Origin: Candidatus Aminicenantota bacterium
GTDB taxonomy: Bacteria > Acidobacteriota > Aminicenantia > UBA2199
Assembly: GCA_020355945.1 (NCBI GenBank)
Contig: CP070627.1
Location: 8,257,112 to 8,287,101, forward strand
Direction: 5' to 3'
Length of the DNA: 29,990 nucleotides
Positions 7,341-15,281 of this stretch are shown here, piece after piece; within the stretch, counting starts at the first letter, position 1, and each line of letters opens with the position of its first letter. The notes below the pieces were generated by a model. That model was not told the origin of the DNA. It worked only from the letters and a program-made list of their open reading frames with translations, and searched no databases. Made by a program: the position numbers and the translations under genes.

Positions 7341-9974
7341 TCACAGGTATCTTGTAATTATATCGGCAATTTGGGGTTTAAAGTTTAGAAAATTTTTAAC
7401 CGGTTCACCTCCGGCCTGGGCAAAATCCGGCCGTCCGCCGCCGCTGCCCTTCAACTTACCGGCAATCTCCTTGATGATTTTACCCGCATTCAGGGTGTTG
7501 GTAAGCGTTTTGGCAATGGATACCACTACAGCGGATTTCCCATTCATATTGGTCAAAAGCACCGCAATACCACCGGTTTTGTGTTTAACCTCATCCGCTA
7601 ATGCACTTAACTGCTTGCGATCAATGGCATCGATAAACTCGATAACCGTATGTACGTTTTTAATTTCACTACCTCTGGAAATAATTTTGTCCAGGTCGAT
7701 CCGGGCGCTTTCCTCCTGCTCTAGTTTCTTTTTCAGTTGTTTTTCTTTTTCTTTGATTTCCCGGTCCATATTGACCAGGTAATCCACGATGTTGTCTTGT
7801 TTTTGCCTGAAATAGACGATGATCTCATTGAAATAGCCCAGGTTATTTTGGACATAGGCACAGCCGGGTTCGCCAGCTACGGCTTCAATCCGGCGCACAC
7901 CGGAAGAGATGGATGATTCACTGGTGATTTTAAAGAAACCGATTTCACCCGTGGTCTCCAGGTGAGTGCCGCCGCACAACTCACTGGAAAAGTCTCCCAT
8001 AGACAGCATCCGCACGACGTCCGCATACTTCTCCTCGAAAATGGCAATGGCCCCCTGCCGAATGGCCTCTTCATATTTCATCATACCTGTTTTTATAGGT
8101 AAATTCTCTCTTACCTTTTGATTGACCAGGGCTTCGATGTTTTGCAGTTCCTCTTTGCTGAGGGATTTAAAGTGGGTAAAATCAAACCGTAATTTATCCG
8201 GTCCCACATAGGAACCGGCCTGTTTCACATGGAGTCCCAGTACTTCCCGAAGCGCCGCATGAAGTAAATGCGTAGAAGAATGATGAACCGCAGTATTTTT
8301 TCGTTGTTTGGCATCCACAATCAAACTCACCTCATCACCGGGCCGTAAGGTTCCTTTTTTCACTCGAACCTGGTGAAGGATTGCACTGGAAATGGAGCCC
8401 AATGGTGGTTTCCGGGTGTCAGTGATATGGAAAAAGGCCCGGTTATTTTTCCCTATACCGGTATCTCCCACCTGGCCGCCGGACTCCGCATAAAAAGGAG
8501 TCTTATCAAAAACCAGTATCCCTTCCTGGTTCTCTTCGATTACTGATGCTGGTCTGGCATCGATATAAATAGCCAGGAGGGCAGCCCCTTCTTCAAGATT
8601 GGTGTAACCGGTAAAACGGGTGGAATAGTTTTCGATATTTTCCAGTGATTGGGTGGTTTTTTGTTTGGCAGCCAGGCTGAGCCGGGACTTCTCCCGCTGC
8701 TCTTGCAGCTGGTCCTGGAATCCCTTATAATCAATGGCCACATCTTTCTCCATTGCCAGGTCCCGGGCAAAATCCAGGGGGAATCCATAGGTGTCGGATA
8801 ATTTAAATAACTCTTCCCCGGGTATGATTTTTTCTTCTGCCCCGGATGCCTTTTCTAACAACTCCTCGAATCGTTTCAGCCCATTTAACAGGGTGTTGTT
8901 AAATCGTTCTTCTTCTGCCAGGAGCATCTGGGCGATAAAGTCACGGTGGTATTCCAGTTCCGGGTAAAATTCTTTCATCACCCGGATGACGGTGGAACTC
9001 ACCTGGTGAAGGAAGGGGGTGGTAAAACCCAGGGCTTTTCCATGTTTGGCGGCTCGCCTTAAAATACGTCTCAGTACATAGCCTCGCCCATCATTGGCAG
9101 GCAGAACGCCGTCAGAGACCAGGAAGGCCAGTGCCCGGCTGTGGTCAGCCACAACATTGAGTGCCACCCGGACCCCCTGGTCATCGCTGTCAGGATCGAT
9201 GCCAGCCAGTTCCGCGGTGGCTTCGATTAGCGGACGGAACAAATCAGTCTCATAATTACTGTTCACTCCCTGGATAAGAGCCGTCAACCGCTCCATTCCC
9301 ATCCCGGTATCAATGGAAGGGGCCGGCAGCGGATGAAGGACCCCGTGTTTGTCCCGCGAGTACTGCATAAATACCAGGTTCCACACCTCGATAAAACGTT
9401 TATTGTCTTCGCTGAAGGTCTCCGGACCAAAATCTTTTCCCCGGTCAAAATGAATCTCCGAACAGGGACCGCAGGGACCGGTTTCTCCCATTTGCCAAAA
9501 ATTACTTTTCTCATCCATCCGGGTAATCTTGTGGGAAGGAACCCCGATTTTTTCTTCCCATATGCGAAACGCTTCGTCATCCTCCCGGAAAACAGTTACC
9601 CATAACTGGTCCGGTTTGAAATGGTAATATTGGGTCAACAGTTCCCAACCGTATTCAATGGCTTTCTCTTTAAAGTAATCGCCAAAAGAGAAGTTTCCCA
9701 GCATTTCAAAAAAGGTATGATGAAAATCCGATCTGCCTACTTCGTCGAAATCATTGTGTTTTCCTGACACCCGCATGCATTTTTGAATACTCACCGCCCG
9801 GTTATATTCTCTTTTCTCTTCATCCAGGAAAACGCTTTTAAATTGATTCATGCCGGCATTGGTAAACATCAAGGTGGGGTCTTTCGCCGGTACCAGCGGT
9901 GCGGACAACACTTTATGATGAAGGTGTTTCACAAAATAGTCATAAAATATTTCCCGGATCTCTGGATTTTTCAT
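7341..9974 (-). CDS. alaS: Alanyl-tRNA synthetase
   Basis: Charges tRNA-Ala in the cytoplasm. The 877-residue length fits bacterial AlaRS. The N-terminal class II catalytic core begins EIREIFYDYFVKHLHHKVL and includes FTNAGMNQFK, FFEMLGNFSFGDYF and GTGMGMERL-like sequence (DTGMGMERL). The editing domain has the zinc ligands HHSSTHLLHA (about residues 560-570) and CGGTH (about 666-670). The C-terminal DHHA1/C-Ala domain ends with GKLKGSGGGRPDFAQAGG. The ATG overlaps the pilT stop codon (ATGA), indicating translational coupling. All expected motifs are present, so it is probably the housekeeping enzyme. Confidence 0.97.
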   Translation of the reverse strand: MKNPEIREIFYDYFVKHLHHKVLSAPLVPAKDPTLMFTNAGMNQFKSVFLDEEKREYNRAVSIQKCMRVSGKHNDFDEVGRSDFHHTFFEMLGNFSFGDYFKEKAIEYGWELLTQYYHFKPDQLWVTVFREDDEAFRIWEEKIGVPSHKITRMDEKSNFWQMGETGPCGPCSEIHFDRGKDFGPETFSEDNKRFIEVWNLVFMQYSRDKHGVLHPLPAPSIDTGMGMERLTALIQGVNSNYETDLFRPLIEATAELAGIDPDSDDQGVRVALNVVADHSRALAFLVSDGVLPANDGRGYVLRRILRRAAKHGKALGFTTPFLHQVSSTVIRVMKEFYPELEYHRDFIAQMLLAEEERFNNTLLNGLKRFEELLEKASGAEEKIIPGEELFKLSDTYGFPLDFARDLAMEKDVAIDYKGFQDQLQEQREKSRLSLAAKQKTTQSLENIENYSTRFTGYTNLEEGAALLAIYIDARPASVIEENQEGILVFDKTPFYAESGGQVGDTGIGKNNRAFFHITDTRKPPLGSISSAILHQVRVKKGTLRPGDEVSLIVDAKQRKNTAVHHSSTHLLHAALREVLGLHVKQAGSYVGPDKLRFDFTHFKSLSKEELQNIEALVNQKVRENLPIKTGMMKYEEAIRQGAIAIFEEKYADVVRMLSMGDFSSELCGGTHLETTGEIGFFKITSESSISSGVRRIEAVAGEPGCAYVQNNLGYFNEIIVYFRQKQDNIVDYLVNMDREIKEKEKQLKKKLEQEESARIDLDKIISRGSEIKNVHTVIEFIDAIDRKQLSALADEVKHKTGGIAVLLTNMNGKSAVVVSIAKTLTNTLNAGKIIKEIAGKLKGSGGGRPDFAQAGGEPVKNFLNFKPQIADIITRYL

Positions 9975-11167
9975 AGGTCGTCTAATTCAAGCAGGTTATG
10001 ATCGTCAAATTGTTGTTTACCCTTTTTGTCTCCCTCTCCTAACTCACCGATTTCTGACATCCGTTTTTCCATTTCTTCCAAAGACATCTCTTTGGCGCTT
10101 TGCAGTCCGATCTTTTTAAGTTTAAACTCATCCGGGTTGGAGGCCCATTTCAGGGCTTCGTCGTAAGTAATTAATCCCTTTTGATAGAGGAAATAGAGTG
10201 ATTGGTCAAAGGTCTGCATGCCGTACTGTGAGACGCCGTCCTGGACGGCATCTTTGATCAACTTTGTTTTTTCCGGCTCGGTAATACATTCCTGGATATA
10301 AGGTGTATTGATCAAGATTTCCACTGCAGGGACCCGGCCTTGCATATCAGCGCGGGGAAGCAGCCGCATAGAAATAATGGATTTCAGAACCGAAGCCAGT
10401 TGGATGCGAATTTGCTTTTGATGGTGCGGGGGGAATATGGAAATAATACGGTTAATGGTTTCCGGTGCATCCAGGGTATGCAGTGTGGACAGGACCAAAT
10501 GACCGGTTTCCGCAGCCAGGAGAGCAGTTTCAATGGTTTCCATATCCCTCATTTCTCCTACCAGAATCACGTCCGGGTCTTCCCGCAGCGAGGCCCGCAG
10601 AGCCCTGGCAAAACCATTGGTATCCTGGCCCACCTCCCGTTGATTCACGATACTCTTTTTGTCCCGGTGTAAATATTCAATGGGGTCTTCAATGGTAATG
10701 ATATGTTCGATTCGATGGGTATTAATAAAATCAATCATTGCTGCCAGGGTAGTGGATTTACCGCTGCCCGTGGTACCGGTGACCAGGACCATTCCTCTTC
10801 GTTCCTGGGCGATCCGTTCCAGGACCAGGGGTAAATTCAAATCCGAAACGTTTTTAACCTGGGTAGGAATGACTCGTAATACAATGCCTACAGCACCCCG
10901 CTGCCGAAACACATTGCAGCGAAATCGGCCAAGACCGGCAACGCTGTAGGCCATATCCAGCTCATGCTCCTCCTTGAATCTTTCCTTCTGGGCCTCATTC
11001 ATCATGGCAAACGCCATAGCAATCGTATTCTCCTGCATTAAGCGCTTTAACTCAACCAGCGGGTGAAGCTGGCCATCTATTCGGAGTACCGGATGATTCC
11101 CCACTTTTAAGTGCAAATCCGATGCTCCTCGTTCAACCGCAATTTTTAAAAGATCATCTATATTCAT
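9971..11167 (-). CDS. pilT: Type IV pilus retraction ATPase PilT
   Basis: A hexameric cytoplasmic ATPase that disassembles type IV pili and powers twitching. Seen: DLLKIAVERGASDLHLKVG at the N-terminus, Walker A GTTGSGKSTTL (about residues 130-140), the Asp box IEDPIEYLH, Walker B-type VGEMRDMETIETAL, and the His box TGHLVLSTLHT. At 398 residues it is slightly longer than typical PilT because of an acidic, charged tail (about residues 350-398, ending LLELDDL). The start has CAGGAG 7 bp upstream on the minus strand. It is the first gene of a pilT-alaS-transglycosylase operon, and divergent from a PilZ gene. PilU is a less likely alternative. Confidence 0.93.
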   Translation of the reverse strand: MNIDDLLKIAVERGASDLHLKVGNHPVLRIDGQLHPLVELKRLMQENTIAMAFAMMNEAQKERFKEEHELDMAYSVAGLGRFRCNVFRQRGAVGIVLRVIPTQVKNVSDLNLPLVLERIAQERRGMVLVTGTTGSGKSTTLAAMIDFINTHRIEHIITIEDPIEYLHRDKKSIVNQREVGQDTNGFARALRASLREDPDVILVGEMRDMETIETALLAAETGHLVLSTLHTLDAPETINRIISIFPPHHQKQIRIQLASVLKSIISMRLLPRADMQGRVPAVEILINTPYIQECITEPEKTKLIKDAVQDGVSQYGMQTFDQSLYFLYQKGLITYDEALKWASNPDEFKLKKIGLQSAKEMSLEEMEKRMSEIGELGEGDKKGKQQFDDHNLLELDDL

Positions 11168-11187
11168 AATGACACTCCTGAGTTTAT

Positions 11188-11215
11188 ATTATATATTTTT
11201 TTAAAAAAATATCAA
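11188..11215 (-). promoter_or_regulatory. Promoter of the pilT-alaS operon
   Basis: On the minus strand, TTGATA at 11215-11210, a 16-bp spacer and TATAAT at 11193-11188, about 20 bases before the pilT ATG. Confidence 0.65.
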
Positions 11216-11251
11216 GCAAAACCTGAAATTATAAAAAAAAAAAAGCTTTCC

Positions 11252-11280
11252 TTGACACTTTTTCCAAAAACTTATATCAT
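11252..11280 (+). promoter_or_regulatory. Promoter of the PilZ-CCA operon
   Basis: TTGACA at 11252-11257, a 17-bp spacer and TATCAT at 11275-11280. It stands back to back with the pilT promoter, with a poly(A) tract (11231-11244) between them. Confidence 0.7.
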
Positions 11281-11321
11281 ACATATTCAAGAAAAAACAA
11301 ACCGAAAAAGGATAAGCATTG

Positions 11322-11849
11322 ATGAATCAATCAGCCAGTGTTATTGAATTCAGTTTTGCAATCATTGCCCTGGTTGTAATCGTCAGCATTATCTATGTCA
11401 TACTGGAGAGAAAGAAGAAAAAAAATATCAGGAAACGATTCAGGAAGTTCAGTGAAAATCATAAAGCTGCCAAAGAAAACCTGAGAGCAGTTCCCAGGGT
11501 AGCAGTCCCCGGTCTACTGGAGGTGGTTTTGACCTTAACCGACAGTGAATACTATGGCCTAAAAGCTCGTGTACTGGACATGTCACTTTCCGGGTTTTCC
11601 GTAAAGCCGGATTTCCCCTTGAAAAAACTCCCATTAAATACCACTGTAAAAAATGTATTAGTGATCACGCCCATCAATACCTTTGCCATTAAAGAGATGA
11701 AAACCGTCCGTATCGATCATCAAGTGGATAAGCGCTTGATGGCCTTTCATATCGAAAACATCGATGAACATCAATTTGAAAGCCTCAAACAATTCATGGC
11801 TTACCTGGATGAGTTTTTAAGAAAAAAACATGAAGAAGAAACCACTTAA
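11322..11849 (+). CDS. Membrane-anchored PilZ domain protein (c-di-GMP receptor)
   Basis: The N-terminus has one transmembrane helix (about residues 10-28) followed by a basic stop-transfer run (ERKKKKNIRKR). The cytoplasmic part is a PilZ domain with both c-di-GMP contact motifs intact: RAVPR (Arg55 and Arg59, the RxxxR motif) and DMSLSG (D/NxSxxG). Length is 175 residues from ATG 11322; an in-frame TTG at 11319 sits closer to AAAAGGA (11306-11312) and cannot be excluded. Divergent from pilT, so it plausibly tunes pilus activity to c-di-GMP; that is inference. The last 20 bases overlap the CCA-adding enzyme gene. Confidence 0.82.
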   Translation: MNQSASVIEFSFAIIALVVIVSIIYVILERKKKKNIRKRFRKFSENHKAAKENLRAVPRVAVPGLLEVVLTLTDSEYYGLKARVLDMSLSGFSVKPDFPLKKLPLNTTVKNVLVITPINTFAIKEMKTVRIDHQVDKRLMAFHIENIDEHQFESLKQFMAYLDEFLRKKHEEETT

Positions 11850-13287
11850 TTTCCAATTAAAGGATTTTTTTATAGACATCTTCAAAGAGAAAGCATACCT
11901 GGTGGGAGGTACGATTCGTGATTATTTACTATACAATGAAATTTCGGAAAAACGGGACATTGACCTGGTGGTGATTGACCATACCTATGAAGAAATCGAA
12001 AAAAAACTGAAAAAATATGGGAAAACCAATACCGTGGGCAAAAGTTTTGCCGTGGTAAAATTCACCAAAAACGGGCATACCTTTGACATATCCGTGCCCC
12101 GAAAAGATATCAAAAAAGACCTCAACAGCCACGGTCATAAGAATTTTATCATCGAATACGGCCCTCACATCAAGTTGGAAGAGGATTTAAAGCGCAGGGA
12201 TTTTACTTGTAATTCCATTGCCCTGCGGTTAATCGATGACGAAATGGTGGACCCTTTTGACGGGACCAGGGCTGCCCGGGAAAAACGGCTTATGATGACC
12301 GGCCCGGAAACATTTACCGACGACCCCTTACGAATCCTCAGGGCCGCACGATTTGCATCCGTACACCGGTTTACCATAGATGAACGGATTTATATCAATT
12401 CCAAAGGGGTCAATTTGGATGAAATCAGTAAAGAACGAATCACAGAAGAACTGTTCCGGCTGCTCCTGGAATCGGAAAAACCCTCTATTGGTTTAAATGA
12501 GTATTTCAAGTTAACCGTCCTGGAAAAACTTTTTCCGCCATTGTACCCATTAACCCTTACTATCCAGGACTCCATTTTTCATCCTGAAAAGGACCCCTTC
12601 GGCCATCACACCGTCTGGGCCCATACGTTAATTACCATCGACATTGCCAAACGATTGGCCCTGCAATTTGAATTAAATGAAGAGCAGGCTTTGGCGCTGC
12701 TCTTAGCGGTCCTGTTTCATGATGTGGGAAAGGCAGAAACCACCAAATGGGAATTCAAACGGGGCCGGATGACCATAACTTCCATGTTCCATGATTCCAG
12801 GGGAGTGGAAATCACGGATGAATTCTTAGATGAATTGAAAATTGTAACCCGCAAAAATTTCCCTTTAAAACAGGCCATTTTGAACCTGGTTAAATACCAC
12901 CACCGCATTTACGATCTTTACCGGAACCGGGAGGGAATTGGTTTCAGGGCCATTTCACGGTTGGTCAAAGACCTGGAAGAGCAGGATTTGCTGCTGATGT
13001 TATTGGATTTTGCCGATCGCCGTTCTCGTGAGCCTGACCCGTTGGATTTTGACGATGTAGATGAGATTGTCCAATGGTATTTAAAGAAAAAAGAGGAATA
13101 TAATATCAATAAAGAAACCATTCAGCCCATCATCATGGGCAGGGACCTGGTTAAACTGGGGGTTCCTCCCGGTGTGCAGATGGGGGAGTATTTGAGAGAG
13201 TTGTACGAGCGGCAGTTGGATGGCGAATTTGATACCAAAGAAGAAGGTCTGAAGATATTCGAAAAAATGACCGCTGATGAACGCTGA
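11830..13287 (+). CDS. CCA tRNA nucleotidyltransferase / poly(A) polymerase family with HD domain
   Basis: A class II nucleotidyltransferase that adds or repairs the 3' CCA of tRNA. The head domain has YLVGGTIRDYLL (residues 23-34) and the catalytic RDIDLVV (Asp43 and Asp45). The neck follows with RRDFTCNSIALRL and DPLRILRAARFAS. The C-terminal half contains an HD domain, FHHDVGK-type (HDVGK at 297-301), as in bacterial enzymes with a phosphodiesterase/phosphatase activity. At 485 residues this is a full-length member. The start overlaps the PilZ gene by 20 bp and has no clear ribosome binding site, so translation is probably coupled. It could be an A-adding or CC-adding specialist or a poly(A) polymerase; sequence alone does not settle that. 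Confidence 0.88.
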   Translation: MKKKPLNFQLKDFFIDIFKEKAYLVGGTIRDYLLYNEISEKRDIDLVVIDHTYEEIEKKLKKYGKTNTVGKSFAVVKFTKNGHTFDISVPRKDIKKDLNSHGHKNFIIEYGPHIKLEEDLKRRDFTCNSIALRLIDDEMVDPFDGTRAAREKRLMMTGPETFTDDPLRILRAARFASVHRFTIDERIYINSKGVNLDEISKERITEELFRLLLESEKPSIGLNEYFKLTVLEKLFPPLYPLTLTIQDSIFHPEKDPFGHHTVWAHTLITIDIAKRLALQFELNEEQALALLLAVLFHDVGKAETTKWEFKRGRMTITSMFHDSRGVEITDEFLDELKIVTRKNFPLKQAILNLVKYHHRIYDLYRNREGIGFRAISRLVKDLEEQDLLLMLLDFADRRSREPDPLDFDDVDEIVQWYLKKKEEYNINKETIQPIIMGRDLVKLGVPPGVQMGEYLRELYERQLDGEFDTKEEGLKIFEKMTADER

Positions 13288-13343
13288 TAAATATGATGAC
13301 CATGATAGAAAGGATTTTCTACAATGGCATTACCCTTAAAATA

Positions 13344-13358
13344 TCCTACATTGTAGGA
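13344..13358 (+). terminator. Weak hairpin behind the CCA gene
   Basis: TCCTAC and GTAGGA pair around a 3-base loop; a T-run (TCTTTTT) follows after about 8 bases rather than directly. It may be a weak terminator or mRNA end-protecting hairpin. Confidence 0.3.
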
Positions 13359-13417
13359 CTTTAGGTCTTTTTGTGGTTAAATTTTAAATAAAATTTTATA
13401 ATTACTGCAAAAAACCC

Positions 13418-13446
13418 TTGACAAATACTCAAATAAATAATATATT
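13418..13446 (+). promoter_or_regulatory. Promoter of the ribbon-helix-helix gene
   Basis: TTGACA at 13418-13423, an exact 17-bp spacer and TATATT at 13441-13446, 21 bp before the ATG at 13468. GGAGG at 13459-13463 supplies ribosome binding. Confidence 0.72.
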
Positions 13447-13467
13447 CTAATCTCTGATGGAGGCTTA

Positions 13468-13713
13468 ATGAAAGCAAAGCTGACCCTAACCATTGACAAG
13501 GACCTTCTCGAGGAAGCGAAGGAATACGCGAAAAGCAGTAACCTTAGTCTATCCACAATAGTAGAGAGATATTTTCAATCGCTATTAGAGGAAAGACAAG
13601 GTCAAGAAAAAGACCAATCTTCCTGGGGTGACTATTTACCCGGGATGAACCATTTTGATCGGGAATTTGATATAAGAGATTATACCGATTACCTGATTGA
13701 TGAGTATCAATAA
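13468..13713 (+). CDS. Small ribbon-helix-helix antitoxin-like protein (DUF6364 type)
   Basis: 81 residues. The N-terminal half (KAKLTLTIDKDLLEEAKEYA, then KSSNLSLSTIVERYFQSLLE) is a ribbon-helix-helix DNA-binding fold, as in CopG-like and DUF6364 antitoxins; the C-terminal half (WGDYLPGM, FDIRDYTDYLIDEY) is the kind of acidic tail that wraps a toxin. Such genes are normally followed at once, often with overlap, by a PIN-domain toxin. Here the only overlapping ORF (13700-13765, 21 residues) shows no PIN motif, so the antitoxin appears to be unpaired. A strong promoter and ribosome binding site suggest it is expressed. Confidence 0.7.
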   Translation: MKAKLTLTIDKDLLEEAKEYAKSSNLSLSTIVERYFQSLLEERQGQEKDQSSWGDYLPGMNHFDREFDIRDYTDYLIDEYQ

Positions 13714-13790
13714 CATCTTTTCAAAAATCAGCCACCTTTTCGCTCTCCCTCCATATCTTGCGTAGATTGCTTCCTTTATTCGAATGTGCC

Positions 13791-13810
13791 GAACCACTTA
13801 TAAGTGGTTC
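13791..13810. promoter_or_regulatory. Perfect 20-bp palindrome
   Basis: GAACCACTTATAAGTGGTTC is fully self-complementary. It lies about 80 bp behind the antitoxin-like gene in the 326-bp gap 13714-14039. No T-run follows. It might be an operator or a remnant of a repeat. The gap also holds a GC-rich imperfect hairpin at 13894-13913. Confidence 0.45.
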
Positions 13811-13934
13811 ACTTACCGCCGTAAAATTTTCGCCCTTTGCTATTGTAGCCCCGTTCAAAGTGGAGATTTATTGACAAACCCCCTGATATTGGACAAGGGG
13901 GCAAGCCCTCTTGTTCCTTGTTTCCTTTAAAGTA

Positions 13935-13964
13935 TTGACAAATAATTGCATGTAATGCTATTAT
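13935..13964 (+). promoter_or_regulatory. Promoter of the M48 protease operon
   Basis: TTGACA at 13935-13940, an 18-bp spacer and TATTAT at 13959-13964. The ATG at 14040 has a strong GAGGAGG-type ribosome binding site just upstream (14029-14035 region). Confidence 0.6.
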
Positions 13965-14039
13965 CCTATTATTACACTCTTCCATTATCCCGGGAATTAA
14001 AATACTTATTCCTGTTTTGTAGGAGATAGAGGAGGAAAA

Positions 14040-15269
14040 ATGAACCTCTACCTGGTTATTATATTGGCTGTCTTAGTTGGCAAATACCTGTTGGGGGTAA
14101 TTGCTGACCGGTTAAATATTAAACACTTAAACCCCGAACTTCCTGATGAATTCAAGGGTTTTTATGATGAGCGCAAATATGCAAAGTCACAGAGATATGC
14201 CCGAGAAAATTCAAAATTCGGTCTCATCCACAGTACAATCACTATCGCAATTATCATTCCCTTTATTCTCCTGGGTGGTTTCAACACCATCGATAAGGTC
14301 GCCAGGGCTGCAGGTTATGGCCCGATCGTTACCGGGCTGGTTTTTTTAGGTATCCTGGCATTACTTGCCGGCATGATCGAACTTCCTTTTGCTGTCTATG
14401 ATAATTTTGTCATCGAAGAAAAGTACGGTTTTAACAAAACCACGGTCAAGACCTTTATCATGGATATTGTAAAGAGTTTACTACTTTCAATTATTATCGG
14501 GGCCCCTCTATTCGCCCTGATAATTTGGTTTTTCCGGGAAACCGGGAAATTGGCCCCTCTCTATATATGGATTATTGTTACCCTGTTCCAGCTTTTCATG
14601 ATGTTAATCGCTCCAACTGTCATCCTGCCCCTTTTTAACAAATTTACCCCCCTGGAAGAAGGGGAATTAAAAGATACCCTGGAAAAATACGCCAGGGAAA
14701 ATAATTTTCATTTAAAAGGCATCTACAAAATGGATGAGTCAAAGAGGTCCACCAAGCCCAATGCAATCTTTACCGGATTTGGAAAATCTCGCCGGATTGT
14801 GCTCTTTGATACGTTGATAGAAAACTATACTGGCGATGAGTTATTAGCTGCCCTGGCCCACGAGATGGGACATTATAAACTGAAGCATATGCCCAAAATG
14901 GTTGCTGCTGCGATCCTTGAAACGGGCTTAATCTTTTTTACCCTCTCTCTTTTTATCAATAACAAAGGACTATTTGCTGCGTTCAAGATGGAGAATTTAT
15001 CCATTTATGCCAGCCTTATCTTTTTCGGTTTCCTCTATTCTCCTATTTCTACGATCATTTCAATCGTGATGAATATATTTTCCCGTAAGCGGGAGTATGA
15101 GGCAGACCAATTTGCAGTGGAAACCACCGGGAAAAGAGAGGAGTTGATTACCGCTCTAAAGAAGTTGAGTAGAGACACCCTTTCAAATTTAACGCCCCAT
15201 CCTTTTAAAGTCTTTCTCTATGACAGCCATCCCCCGGTTTTGCAAAGAATCCGGGCAATTAAAACATAA
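14040..15269 (+). CDS. M48 family metalloprotease, Ste24/CAAX prenyl protease type
   Basis: An integral membrane zinc protease of 409 residues. HEMGH (residues 274-278) is the zinc-binding HExxH and EYEAD (352-356) the ExxxD third-ligand motif. Several transmembrane segments are visible, including the first 20 residues, about 60-78, about 93-115, about 145-165, about 178-200, about 285-303 and about 315-340. The N-terminal multi-helix part and YDNFVIEEKYGFNKTT match the Ste24-type N-terminal domain. Bacterial members act in membrane protein quality control; the substrate here is unknown. It is followed after 12 bp by the serine hydrolase gene, so the two are probably cotranscribed. Confidence 0.9.
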   Translation: MNLYLVIILAVLVGKYLLGVIADRLNIKHLNPELPDEFKGFYDERKYAKSQRYARENSKFGLIHSTITIAIIIPFILLGGFNTIDKVARAAGYGPIVTGLVFLGILALLAGMIELPFAVYDNFVIEEKYGFNKTTVKTFIMDIVKSLLLSIIIGAPLFALIIWFFRETGKLAPLYIWIIVTLFQLFMMLIAPTVILPLFNKFTPLEEGELKDTLEKYARENNFHLKGIYKMDESKRSTKPNAIFTGFGKSRRIVLFDTLIENYTGDELLAALAHEMGHYKLKHMPKMVAAAILETGLIFFTLSLFINNKGLFAAFKMENLSIYASLIFFGFLYSPISTIISIVMNIFSRKREYEADQFAVETTGKREELITALKKLSRDTLSNLTPHPFKVFLYDSHPPVLQRIRAIKT

Positions 15270-15281
15270 GGAGGTTAAAAT

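Noticed and set aside
7318..7782. 154-codon plus-strand ORF
   Set aside because: It lies antisense to the C-terminus of alaS, which is clearly coding.
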